This document shows positions 9,972-20,245 of a DNA stretch of 64,000 bases, piece by piece. The notes beneath the pieces were generated by a model that saw only the letters and a program-made list of their open reading frames with translations, ran no database searches and had not been told where the DNA came from. The stretch's first letter is position 1; every line of letters starts with the position of its first letter. This DNA comes from Polytrichum commune (lineage: Eukaryota > Streptophyta > Polytrichopsida > Polytrichales > Polytrichaceae), in NCBI GenBank assembly GCA_950295325.1, contig OX485809.1:20894001-20958000 (forward strand), written 5' to 3'. The translations under genes and the position numbers were made by a program.

Positions 9972-11964
9972 TGTGAGGCCAAACCCCCCACCCTTAAGCG
10001 TCCGTAGTCCGAGTAGTGGGTTTGGGCTCACATTCCTCCGCGGTATTGGATTTGGACTTGGATGAGTCCATAGTGCAAGGTTCACCCTTCAAGTGGTCTT
10101 GGATTTAACTGGAATTTCACTTTTAACAACTCAATGTACGATTTCAATACGTATGTGGAGAATGCACAAGTTAACTATGTTATTTTAACCTCCTTATGCT
10201 CGGGTGCTATTTTGTCTTTGTTTGCTTCTAACGTCCATCCGGCTGCTTTAGCTACACAAGCCCTTAAGGATATCCCTCTCCTAAATGGAGTCCGTGCCGT
10301 TGACTCTATACTACCACTTGAACTATCACTTGTGTATTCCGTATCGCTACTATAAGAGGTCTCACTTGGTGTCTCCATACCGTACATAAGCCTTTAAGTA
10401 TTAAGAAATACTTATGTGACTTATGTCAATCTCTCCCTCGCACCTTTGGTCTTTGCTTCCTTTGTCTTGCCATCGCGAGAGTGCTCCACATTCTCCATTA
10501 AGTTGTGCACGTGGTTTATTTTTAAAGAGAGGATGCAAGTGTTAAAAAAAATACTATTCTCTATAGTCAATCTCAAATACATTTACTTGTGAAAGCCACA
10601 CATAACACTAACTAGCATAATGTAACTAACTACTTGTCTATGAGCTAATTAGGTAGGCTATCTACTAAGCTCCTTCATGAACCCATCTCTTTACTTTCTA
10701 ATTACATAAACTTAGCTCCTTCATAAACCCAGCTCCTTCATAAACCCACAACTTTGTAGTTGTAATCCCCAACTACCTCACTAATTATTCAAGCCCTTAA
10801 CTAATCTTCCTACCTAATTTCCCTAATTCTACTAGCAACCCCTTTCTAATCACACAATTCTTCTCTAATCCTAAAATCCTAAAATCCTAGAGAGGAGAGG
10901 GGGAGAGAGAATTTCCTAACTTCACTAAGACTAACTAATCCACACAAGTATATTTTTGCACTCATCACAACATCAAGTGCTCAACTCTTAAACATGGAAC
11001 TTGCAACCACGTGTATTCAAAACATGAACTTTAAGTACCACAAATTGGAATCATTAATTAACTTTAAAATCCTTCACGTCAACACTAATTCTACCAAGAG
11101 GTCAAGCCCTCTTCAAGGCTAACAAGCCTTGGCTCTCAAACTAAAAACTAAGCACACACATGTGCTCCAATATGGCTTCCCACACCCACACTTATAACTC
11201 GTGGGGTGCCTTGGAGCACAAAGGAAAGAGAGGATGAGTGAGGGAAGAATGAGGGATTATATAGTAAGCTTGAGGGGGTGAGCACCCTCAAGGCTCACGA
11301 TAAGCCCTTGAGATTTCCTCCTACTTAGTAGGCGCCAATCCTATCTTCTAAGTCTTCCTCCCTCAAATGATCAACAAGGATCCTAATTCGAACATTTAAC
11401 TAGCCTTGGCTTTCTACCTACCACACTTTACCAAACTTGGGATGCTTCAACCCAAACTTAGCCTCCTTCGCTTTCCGCCGCCATAACTTTCTCCCCTTAC
11501 TTTCCCAAATCGTCGCTCACCACTTAATTCAAACCACGATGCTTAACTCGTGATTTGATTGGTGCTTTGAGAATTTGCTTATCCTCCACCTTGCATTCTT
11601 CCTTGGGCCTTCCCCATTAAGTGGCCATGATGAGGTGGTCCACTTGTGCGCTCCATGTGATCCTCCATTCATCCCAATTCGAATGCACTTGCCTCTTGAG
11701 TCACTTTGGTTGTCTCCATCCATTTGTACTAGCCTACTCACTAACTACTCAATCCAAGTTCTCCTTACCTATCCTCATTCACTCAAATCCTTCCGAAGGT
11801 AAAAACACAATAACAACTCACATCCTAGCCTCTTACAACATGGTACTTCTAAGACTAACATTTCACTCTTTTTATATTTTTGTGAAGTAACATGCTACTT
11901 CAAAGTGCATCAACTAACGTTTCAAGGGTCTAAGACTAAATGTGGGCACCCTTTTGGGCTCACA
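9972..11964 (-). mobile_element. Probable solo LTR (1,993 bp) of an LTR retrotransposon, inserted in family B element
   Basis: It runs from TGTGAGGCCAAA to TTTTGGGCTCACA (TG...CA with short inverted ends) and is flanked on both sides by GTGGG (9967-9971 and 11965-11969), the 5-bp duplication typical of LTR elements. The sequence interrupts an otherwise continuous family B copy, which fixes its borders. On the minus strand CTATATAATCCC near 11256 could be the LTR promoter TATA box. A second TTTGGGCTCACA at 10022-10033, preceded on the minus strand by a purine tract, leaves open a compact element with very short LTRs, but I could not match two LTR copies. A 70-codon minus ORF (10175-10387) is Ser-rich and unrecognised. 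Confidence 0.7.
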
Positions 11965-12396
11965 GTGGGATTCTTCAACCAATGGATTCAAGCCTTAGAA
12001 GCTTGAGCAGGTTAGCGATTGCTATTCAAGACTAAAGAATTTGATATTGCTGAAATCGCAGTTGAGGAAGGTGTTGATCTAGGCTCTGGAATCACAATTT
12101 TTTTGCTTCCCAATTTGGTGTTACAGGGGGTACCCTTTATCATTTAATGTTGTGTTAGTGAAAGACATCATTAATAGATTGTACATGGGTCATTTGTCGA
12201 TGAAAAGCAAGTTTAATGCCAACATTGGTTGTGTTATGTCTCTAAAATGTTCACTGGTAAGATAAAATGTTGTTGAATTGGCTTTTCATTATAGAATACC
12301 CATAATACAAGTTGGTCGGCACCTCACAGCCACATGCCGCATCCTAAATTGCCCGAATTGCCACCTTCTAATTTGCCCACCTTGCCCTCAAAAATC

Positions 12397-12470
12397 AAAC
12401 ATGTTGTAGCACAGTGGATAGCACTCTTAAGTGTGGAGAATGGTGAGTGTAGTTTGATTTTTGCCAAGGT
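12397..12470 (+). other. tRNA-like pol III promoter boxes inside family B (copy 1)
   Basis: TAGCACAGTGGATAGCACT resembles a tRNA A box (TRGCNNAGYGG). AGTTTGATTTT, about 45 bases on, resembles a B box (GGTTCGANNCC). The same pair is kept in copy 2 near 34644 and 34690. There is no full tRNA fold. It may be a captured SINE head or chance. Confidence 0.35.
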
Positions 12471-12671
12471 GATGAACCCAAATATCATAAAGGCGGTGGC
12501 TAAATAGCCATGTATTACTCACCCATAAAATAAATTAAAAAAACGATTGTACCGCCGATAAGGAGCCCAAAATAGGTGTTTAATTAAGGAAGCAAATTGA
12601 ATTAGCCTCACCTACCCCATGATGGATCTTGGAGGTCAGAATCTCTTATCAAGCCTAGTGACATTGGTTAA

Positions 12672-12996
12672 GGGTCACTTCACACATGAGCCAAGAGCCG
12701 TGACCATGAAATTGTGAGAGCCCAAAAGAAAGTGTCCAAAGGCCGTCCCAACTTGCCTCCAAAATCATGTAGTCTGGTCATGGACCCTCAAGTGTAGTGT
12801 GAAGTCATATGTGACCGGGCCCTCAATCAAATGCTATATCAATGAAATTCTATTTTTGCGTGTCCTCACACATGATAGACTAGAATAAATCAACAGTTGT
12901 GAGCATTCGGAATGCCATGGTCTCCTGGTTTTGTGTTAGGCCTACCTCCAAGAGATGGTTTTTGAAAATAGTCCAAGTGACCATGAAACATGATCC
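12672..12996 (-). mobile_element. hAT-like family E, truncated inverted copy
   Basis: GGGTCACTTCACAC at 12672 is the E terminus. What follows (GCCGTGACCATGAAATTGTG, AAAGGCCGTCCCA, GACCGGGCCCTCAA, GTTAGGCCTACCTCCAA) is the reverse complement of the right two thirds of 43008-43460. Homology ends near 12996, so the other terminus is lost. Confidence 0.7.
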
Positions 12997-13076
12997 ATCG
13001 TCTTAAGTTGATAGAGACATACAAATTCGAGATGCTTTAGCCACAAACTGGCTATAGATTGTCAAGATTCTAACTG

Positions 13077-13475
13077 GACATATAAGAGGTGCACTCGTAT
13101 GCAACAATTCCCTCTTGGTTGTAAGGTAGACATGCCTAACTCCAACACAACAATATTTTGGACACCTATATTTGAGTTGTATGTGGTTAGGTATGGATCC
13201 AAGAACAGATACCAAAAAGTCATGTGTTTAAAGTAGATTGGACTACATGCTCAAAATATGTTAACGATCCTAGGTCTAATAATCAACATGATTGGGGGGA
13301 CCTATATGACCACTTAATGAGCACAAGAATCTTCACTTTGATGACAAATGAGATATTCATATGAGCTCCAAAATTTATCAGGCAAATAGTTATGAGCACG
13401 ATTTGGATTTGCTAGTTATCTCACATTGATTGCGTATTTCATATCGTACAAGAAGCAGGTGTACATATAAAAGTG
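13077..13475 (+). repeat. Dispersed repeat family G, copy 1
   Basis: It shares, in order, AAGGTAGACATGCCTAACTC, CACCTATATTTGAGT, a CATGTGTTTAAA block, GACCACTTAATGAGCACAAG, CTTCACTTTGATGA and a CGTATTTCATAT...AGAAGCAGGTGTA block with 45516-46305. It matches parts of 46890-47120, 55310-55850 and 63655-63805. No termini or coding motifs were found. This copy lacks the hairpin insert seen in the 45-kb copy. Confidence 0.65.
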
Positions 13476-13951
13476 TCCAAATTACGCACACCTACCTTAG
13501 ATGAGGATTAGACATAGGTATCGTATTGTTTCAAAAGGAGGTTCTCAAATAATGACTTGCAATTAAAATTATTTGAAGATAGGATGAGAAGCATGATATG
13601 GGAGTGTTATTGGAGCCATTTTATGAATAAAATATTTGACACACTGGCTACCATCACATGAGTCCTAGGCAACCATCATGCATATGTGAAAGAACTATGC
13701 ATATCTCTCATAGGATTAGATTTGCATGTTTTATGGTGACATGGGACAAGTTTCTAGTGAGGCATGATTACAACATGCATCCAAGGCTCCATCCACACTG
13801 CTACCACTCAAAGCCTTCTAATCCTTAAAACACATTCCAACAAAGTCCACAAACCAATGGAAACTTTCTCACAAATCTCTAATCGATACCTAACACGTGC
13901 ATCATCCTAACTAAACAAAAACTTGAGAAGAAACGAGCCCTTATCCCACTA

Positions 13952-14736
13952 CAGTGTAACCTTGTTAATACAACACCCTCGATATTATGACACATTTTTG
14001 TGAGACCAAACATTTTACTTCAAAACTCCCTCTTTTATATGACTACGACACTCGATAATGCAACATTTAGAATCGCCGGTTTGTCATATTAAAGAGGTAG
14101 TTAATATTAAAATTCCAGAACTTCGTCTATGTTATGAACATCTAAAATACATCCATTTTCACTTGGGAACTACTTAGGAACTTCACTAATCATTGGGAAC
14201 TTGGTGAGAATTAGGGTTACTAGTGTAGAATGGACATGGTTTGGGAACCAATTATGCACAAGACTTTGATCTTAATATGGATATGCATTCAGTAGATGTG
14301 GATGATGTTGTTTCACCTACTATAAACTTAGTGATGCTAAACGTCATGCATCATTGTTGTCTAGTTTTTTATTAGTGAACTCTTTTATATTTTGGTGTTA
14401 ATGAGATTATTAGTTTTCAAAAGTTATTGGGGAATTTATAAATAAGATGACAGTTGCTAACTTGGGTAGGCAACACCGAATATCTTTGGACTCTTATTTC
14501 AAGAGTTCTTGAGAATATTTGTATTTTTTGGAGTTATAAGTTATTATTTTATATCATCTATATTGCTTAAACTCATTATACATATTTTTAAGCTCATATT
14601 ACTTATATTTTTGTATTCCCTCAATAATACAATAACTTTACGCCTTTTGTCATAGTAATGAGAAGACAACAACTCAATAATACGACTTTTTTTGTGTTTC
14701 CCAAACGTGTCATACTAAAGAGGGAGATCAATAGAC
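13952..14736. mobile_element. Candidate pogo/Tc1-mariner-type MITE or fragment
   Basis: A TA followed by CAGTGTAACCTTGTTAATAC, then CCCTCGATATTATGACA and TTTTGTGAGACC, resembles the widespread plant elements that begin CAGTRAAACCTC and carry such repeated CTCGATAAT words. Inverted words (CATATTAAAGAGG at 14083 and CATACTAAAGAGGG at 14711) lie further in. The right end is not exact, so borders are tentative. Confidence 0.4.
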
Positions 14737-15506
14737 TAACCACCTTCCTCCCTCACCAAACTTCATGTAAAAATAACTACAAATCAACAACGAACCCTAG
14801 GTCCACTTATTGAAAATAGGCACTAAGCCACCCCCGTGCCTCCCATGCCCACATCACATGGGTAGGAGGTGGTGAACATGCATCACATGCCAATGTGCAG
14901 ACATTGATATTTATTTTCTTTCTTTCTTTCTTCTAGTGATGCATGATAGGTGCCTAGAACTCGTAGGCTTGTATTAACTTCAAGAGAAATATAACACAAA
15001 ATTGGACATAAGTTGGTGCCAAGGATTCAATCCCTAAATGCCTAAGCCTATTCCCAAAAAGTCAAAGCAATGCATATGAGTAATGTTTGCTTATTTGGAG
15101 GAGGAAAAAGTCATTGTTGAATCCTACATAAGTAGGCAAATGTATATTGAAATTCTAACCAAATACTAACACATGATTGGACCATATTTGAATTGATTGA
15201 ATTTTAGCATGTAAAAATGATTGAAATGAAAATAAATACATTGTAAGCATGAAATCGTATCCGAATTTCACTCGTGTTAGAGATAATATGTATTCATTAA
15301 TAAGTAAGAACACTAAAAAGGAAAAGTTACAAGGGCCACATTATAAAAACACCCCTAGAAAATGATATACACTTTGAACTCGCAAGTTCGAACTTTCTCG
15401 ACGATGTAGAATTTACAAACTGGGCGTTTGGCTCAATCCCAACGGTCCAAAGATGCATCGTATCCTAACTCAAACATCTTCTGAAAGGAAAATCTCCAAC
15501 ATAAGC
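14737..15506. other. Intergenic, nothing recognised
   Basis: AT-rich, with a short (TTCT)n tract near 14916-14934 and no plausible ORF. Confidence 0.4.
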
Positions 15507-15885
15507 TAGGGGTGGCAATTTCCGTACGGGTCCTAAAGTCGACCCTATGTCGGAAGCACCTTTTAAGGTGCTTTTACCTAGGTTTACAAAAGCACCTATC
15601 AAGGTGCTTTTACCGTTCACAGCGCTGCCAACATTTCATTGGCTGCCATCGGTTGGTTTTAGAAATCTGCCCTGTGGATATACCACGTACCCTATGTGCG
15701 AGTGTTGGTCACTCTACAAGGTTTTCCTTTAAAAATTTGTAGGAAATCATAAACATGCCGGAAATTTTTGATTTTTTCATAGTTGCTTTTGTACCAGCTT
15801 TGCGGAGCGCTCAAAATTTATAAAAAAATAATTTCAGCATCCCAACTAGGCACATCTGAAATTTGGACGGAAATAGCCACCCCTA
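15507..15885. mobile_element. hAT-like MITE with TAGGGGTGGC termini
   Basis: It starts TAGGGGTGGCAATTTCCGT and ends ACGGAAATAGCCACCCCTA, an 18-of-19 inverted match. TAGGGGTGGC is a common plant hAT terminus. The 8-bp flanks (ACATAAGC, CCTTAGGT) match only half, so the target duplication has decayed. Inside, AAGCACCTT...AAGGTGCTTTTACC palindromes occur twice (15555-15615). It has no transposase. Confidence 0.7.
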
Positions 15886-16695
15886 CCTTAGGTGTGAGAA
15901 TCGATGGTTTGGCCTATTGACGAGAGGTAGACCACGTTGATGTTAAGCATTAAACACTCTCCCAAATGTTAGAGTGTTTGAATTGGTCATTTGGCAACAA
16001 GTTTATTTTGCAATAAGTCACAAGCCGTTGGCGCCCGACATCAAAGTGGGGCCGGGTGGGGCGTGAGGTGTGAAGTCACCGTACCAACACTTGTGGTCTC
16101 AAGGTACACCTCCGAGTTTTGGAGCTTGTCCAAAGGAAGGACACCATGGGACTTGGCTTTCCAAGGGATTGCGCAGTCCACTAAGTTATCTACCTTTGTG
16201 AACTTTGTTGGGCCATGCTTTAAAGTAGGTCATCACATCCACTTTTGTGGTTGGCCCTCACCTTTGAGCATTGAGTATATCTAGTATTATTGGATTGATT
16301 GATATTTTGTCTAATCTTCTTGTCAATGGTTGAGAAGGGATTCCGATGCACCAAGAAATGTGTTTTTTGAATTCCGTGCATGTAAAAATCTTAGGGGTTT
16401 AGAATTTCATTTGTAAATTACCCAGTATCAAACGCGATTGCCTAATGTTTACGTGGTAGACGTTCTCAAAAGCAATATGTATTTAGTGTGCATGATTATA
16501 AGGCATTGGTTTTGGGTGGGATGATGGTTTTTGCATGCTCTATCTTTACGTTAGGCTGAGGGAGCTGAACTTACGAATGAACTTATTACATTGAACATGT
16601 GCTTTCATGTGGTCATACTGTTCATCGTCCCACGTCCCGCGTAAATGATCTTGCAATTATTGGGTGGCAATTGGAAAAGGTGGCTTGAAACACTT
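15886..16695. other. Intergenic, nothing recognised
   Basis: A 97-codon plus ORF (15991-16284) shows no domain and is probably chance. Confidence 0.4.
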
Positions 16696-17590
16696 CAGAC
16701 CTTGGACAACTGCCAAAATAACTAAAGTTAACTAGATTTTTTTCAAGGCATTTTAGGGAACAACTATAGTTAACTAAAAAAAATTCAAACCCATTTGAAA
16801 AACAACTAAAGTTAACTAGAAAAAATCAAGACCAAATTCAAGAACAACTATAGTTAACTAGAACTTTTTTTAACAACTATAACTATGTATCTAACTATAG
16901 GTAACTAAAAAAAACTTCAATAAAAACTTTAGTCAATTGTAGTTATGAAATATAAACATCAAGCCTCATATTCTTCATCTGCCTCAATAATGTTGTCCTT
17001 ATCTTCATCGTTGGTGTCGTATTCCGACATAACTGGTCGCTTAGGAATAAAATTCTCCCATTGCGAGTCAAGCTTGACTACCTCAGATACGTCAGAACAA
17101 AGTAAATGCTTGTTCATCTTTAGGAACATGTTGACTTCAATTAAACTTGCTCGCAAAGAAGATTGCTTTGGAGCAATGACATCATTCATACCACCAAGAT
17201 TCACAAGAGTTTGAAGCCTAATCCACAACCACATCGATGACTTGAGTTAGTTGACACAATAAAGCATAGATACCTTGCTTGCTCCAGATTGTCGAGTGTG
17301 CTCTCAAGAGGCTTCAGACCAAAAGGAGGAGAAGCTTCAAGATATAATAATTATTTTGAAAACCATTAGCCTTTAGCCCCTCATTCCTCGTCATCCTACC
17401 ATAATTTCAGGTTGCACTTAATGTTAGTTAACTAGATATAACTATAGTTAACTAGATTTTTTGGTAGTTTGAATTCAAAACAACTATAGTTAACTGGATT
17501 TTTTGACCGGTCAAATCGTGAACAATTGTAGTTACGAAGGGCAACTAGTTAACTACTAGTTGATTTAGTTGGTTAGTTGTCCAAGGTCTG
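16696..17590 (-). mobile_element. Internally deleted hAT transposon with 8-bp target duplication
   Basis: The ends are CAGACCTTGGACAACT and its exact inverse (16 bp). AAACACTT flanks both sides (16688-16695 and 17591-17598). CAG-type ends and an 8-bp duplication are the hAT signature. Both subterminal regions carry many copies of AACTA(T/A)AGTTAACTAG, as hAT subterminal binding repeats do. The middle keeps a piece of transposase on the minus strand. At 895 bp it is too short to be autonomous. Confidence 0.88.
16959..17234 (-). pseudogene. Remnant of hAT transposase C-terminal dimerisation region
   Basis: The minus frame reads LVNLGG..., then SSLRASLIEVNMFLKMNKHLL, then an acidic tail ending EADEEYEA. 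LGG followed by R-x-SL...E-x-x-x-FLK-x-N is how hAT C-terminal domains usually finish. The catalytic RNase-H part is absent, deleted with the rest of the gene. The frame is still open for 91 codons. A domain search is needed to settle it, but its place inside an hAT element supports the call. Confidence 0.6.
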
Positions 17591-19394
17591 AAACACTTGT
17601 TGCCATATGATGGGGCATAGAGACCTTTTTTTTTCTTAACACAACACACCAATTTTAACCCACACTAAATCCATTTAGATAGCGTGGTTCTTAACAATGT
17701 GAGTACTTTGAGTAAGGTCCTCACTTTATCAATTCTACATATATTTGTGTGTGCACCATTAAATTTCTCTTTTCCAAATTAGTGTAGGTGATCCAACCAT
17801 TTCAGGTGGAACAAGAGAAAGCATGAAATTTTGGATGTTCCATGACAACATGGTCATGAAGAATAGTGGACACATGTTTGTGTTTTGCACTTCCATCCAC
17901 TATTTAAAAATAATAAATGAATGTGATCCGAAATATTTACCATCCACACTAGTATGTCATCCCTACTAATTACACAACTAGTTTTAGTGCAAACGGCAAC
18001 TACTTGAACATGATAGAGTGTCCCCAAGATGGTTGCCAAAAGGGCACAAGGAACCACATGTAGACTTGAACTTTAGAAAGCTCATAAGTGCAGTCTCCAA
18101 TCTTGTGGAACAAAAGCGGCATCCACAACAAGAGCAAGTTTAAGGTATGTGGGTGTTATTTAGTCCGTTTTCATGTTCTCCAACTTCTAGCGATTAGATG
18201 TACAAAACAAAACTCGTGTTGCATTAGCATGTGTAAGATGAAACCTATCCAAAAGTTGGATTGAAAATTGGACCTCTCATGTTTTAGTTATGGTTATCGA
18301 AAGTGCATGTTCATTGATTTCTTAACTGGAAACATGGGTCCTCCCGATTGTGTTCATTATTGAGTGTAGAGTAGTTATTAGTATATGAAGACATAGTCCA
18401 ACCTCTTTTAAACATGTGTCTTTATGATTTTTGCTTGTCGATCTCACTGAACCACACAAACCAATCAAACATAGGAGTCCGATGAAAAAAATGAGCCACT
18501 TGAGACCCATCTACCTTGATCAAGGGAGATCTTGTACATTGACCGTGACCAACAATTATAAAGGTCGAAGAACGAGTACCTAACATGTGGCATACAAATA
18601 TATATATTCTTTCGAATAGAATGAACATTTGCCACTTCACCGTGAGAAGAAATGAACAATATCATACTAGAAGAAGAATCACAATAATTACAATGAGCCG
18701 AGGCTCATATACTATACTACATATATATGAGCCACATCCTTTACAACTATTCATAGCCGACGTGTCTTCGTGACCACTCTATTGTGGTCCACGCAATGCC
18801 CATATTGGCGAAGCTAGCCTCCTTGCTTAGCCCCCCAACATGTGGCCCATTCCAACCCACTTGTTTGTTTGTGTGTGCGTGTGTTTTGAGTCGTGTGTGA
18901 AGACTTACTTCGTTGCCATGGGAGTCAAACAAAATGGTGTTAAGACTTATCTTGCTTCATTGAGTGCTTCATGGTGTGGCTCTTTCACATCACACATGGC
19001 AAACCCAAACCCAATCCCGTTTGCATTCCTCACGAATATCGTGAGACACATGGCAAGTGTACCCACCACAAAAGGTGGTTACGGAATGTAAAATAAGCCT
19101 TTTGTATGGGGGTCGGGCTTTGGGACTAGTGCCCGAGGCCGGGAGCCGGATGGCACCAAAATATCCCCCCAAAAGACCATGCACGTTGCGCACTCCCCGC
19201 TTTGAGGTCGTTGGCAACTCGTGAAGTATCTCAAAACGTGAGTATACTTCTATTATTTTACACATCCATAGCCGATGGCCGTTGGCCATTCAACTAAGGA
19301 GCACTTGTGACTTCTATACGATAGCTTGTAGTTTGTGGACTCATGTGCACACACATGAAGAAGCCTTGTAAGTTCCTAGAAATTCGTAATCTAA
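17591..19394. other. Intergenic, nothing recognised
   Basis: Short ORFs only, and a small (AT)n tract near 18720. The 18,780-19,290 part is less AT-rich and has overlapping ORFs on both strands with no domain. Confidence 0.4.
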
Positions 19395-19885
19395 GGGTGG
19401 GGTTACAATAAAGTTAGGGTGCGGAAAAAACTTGGGGTTCATAAGAGCCCTTACATGGACCTTATTTTTTAGATTCAATTTTTGGATTTGAGCTTGAAAT
19501 TTTTTTCCTAAACTTAGAGGAGTATTCTATGAAGTTGGAACGACAAGATTTGACATAAAAAGTATGACGCATAAGCGTCCACTTCATTATTCCATACTTT
19601 GAACTTGAATCCTAGTGTACACTCTTCGGGTTCATGATTTGGCTTCTCTGAGCAACATGCACATTTAAGTTAGGAAATTCTTTGGCCTTGGATCATAATG
19701 CAACCCACCCTTAATGTGGCATCATTTTCTTGCTAAATCTTGGTCCCATCTCGGTAGGTTCAACTCAAGGAAAATATTCCTCTTACTCTGAGAAATCGAT
19801 CTTCAAGCTTGGGTCCAATCTTGAGTTCAAAAGTAAAGTCCATGAAGGGGTGTTTGAAACCCTAAACCTTACTGTAAACCCACCC
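19395..19885. mobile_element. Tourist-like (PIF/Harbinger) MITE, family L, with TAA duplication
   Basis: Inverted ends GGGTGGGGTTACAATAA and TTACTGTAAACCCACCC continue as similar sequence for about 50 bp (AGGGT, then CATGGAC in both arms). TAA lies on each side (19392-19394 and 19886-19888), as expected for PIF/Harbinger. It is 491 bp with no ORF. Half-copies occur at 37600-37793 and 52730-52930. Confidence 0.8.
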
Positions 19886-19917
19886 TAAAGCTCTAGATGA
19901 CTGGATTGTGAAAAATA

Positions 19918-20245
19918 CACTAAATACAATATTTAGTTTCATATGGTAATTTTATGTCATTGTGGTAAATTTTCTAGTGATACTTCATATGTATAAGTTG
20001 ACAAATACTATCGTCCCAACTTACTTCGAGTTCGTCCAAATGCTAAGTATTCAAACAAAGTCGGGTATATTTTGTATCTTGACATTTACGTGGTGAGAAA
20101 TTGTCCTGTATGATTGAAAGTTGGATGAGAAATCACTTAATAAGTCACAATTATTGCAACATTGTAAATCTATAATAATGTTAGGTTTACAATTCGTGTT
20201 GAGCAAAACGAATAGAATCGGTGACACTAAATGCAACATTTAGTG
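19918..20245 (-). mobile_element. TA-flanked MITE with palindromic ends, family H, inverted copy
   Basis: Both ends are themselves near-palindromes: CACTAAATACAATATTTAG on the left and CACTAAATGCAACATTTAGTG on the right. TA lies outside each end. The interior is the reverse complement of 24264-24634 and 39924-40314 (AACCTAACATTAT, AAGTGATTTCTCATCCA, CATAATGACATAAA-type blocks). It has no ORF. Confidence 0.72.

Larger units (their letters stand above)
9929..12617 (+). mobile_element. TIR element, family B, copy 1, split by an LTR insertion
   Basis: The left end CTAAGGTAGATGAGGCTGAT and the right end (…ATTAGCCTCACCTACC) are inverted repeats. Left of 9967 and right of 11965 the sequence matches family B copy 2 (34188-34850) block for block: TGTGGACACCTC, AAGCTTGAGCA, GTTGATCTAGGCTC, GGTGAGTGTAGTTTGA, TGTATTACTCACCC. 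Removing the LTR insert leaves about 690 bp, close to the 663 bp of copy 2. No coding capacity is seen and the target duplication is not clear, so the superfamily is unassigned. Confidence 0.7.
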
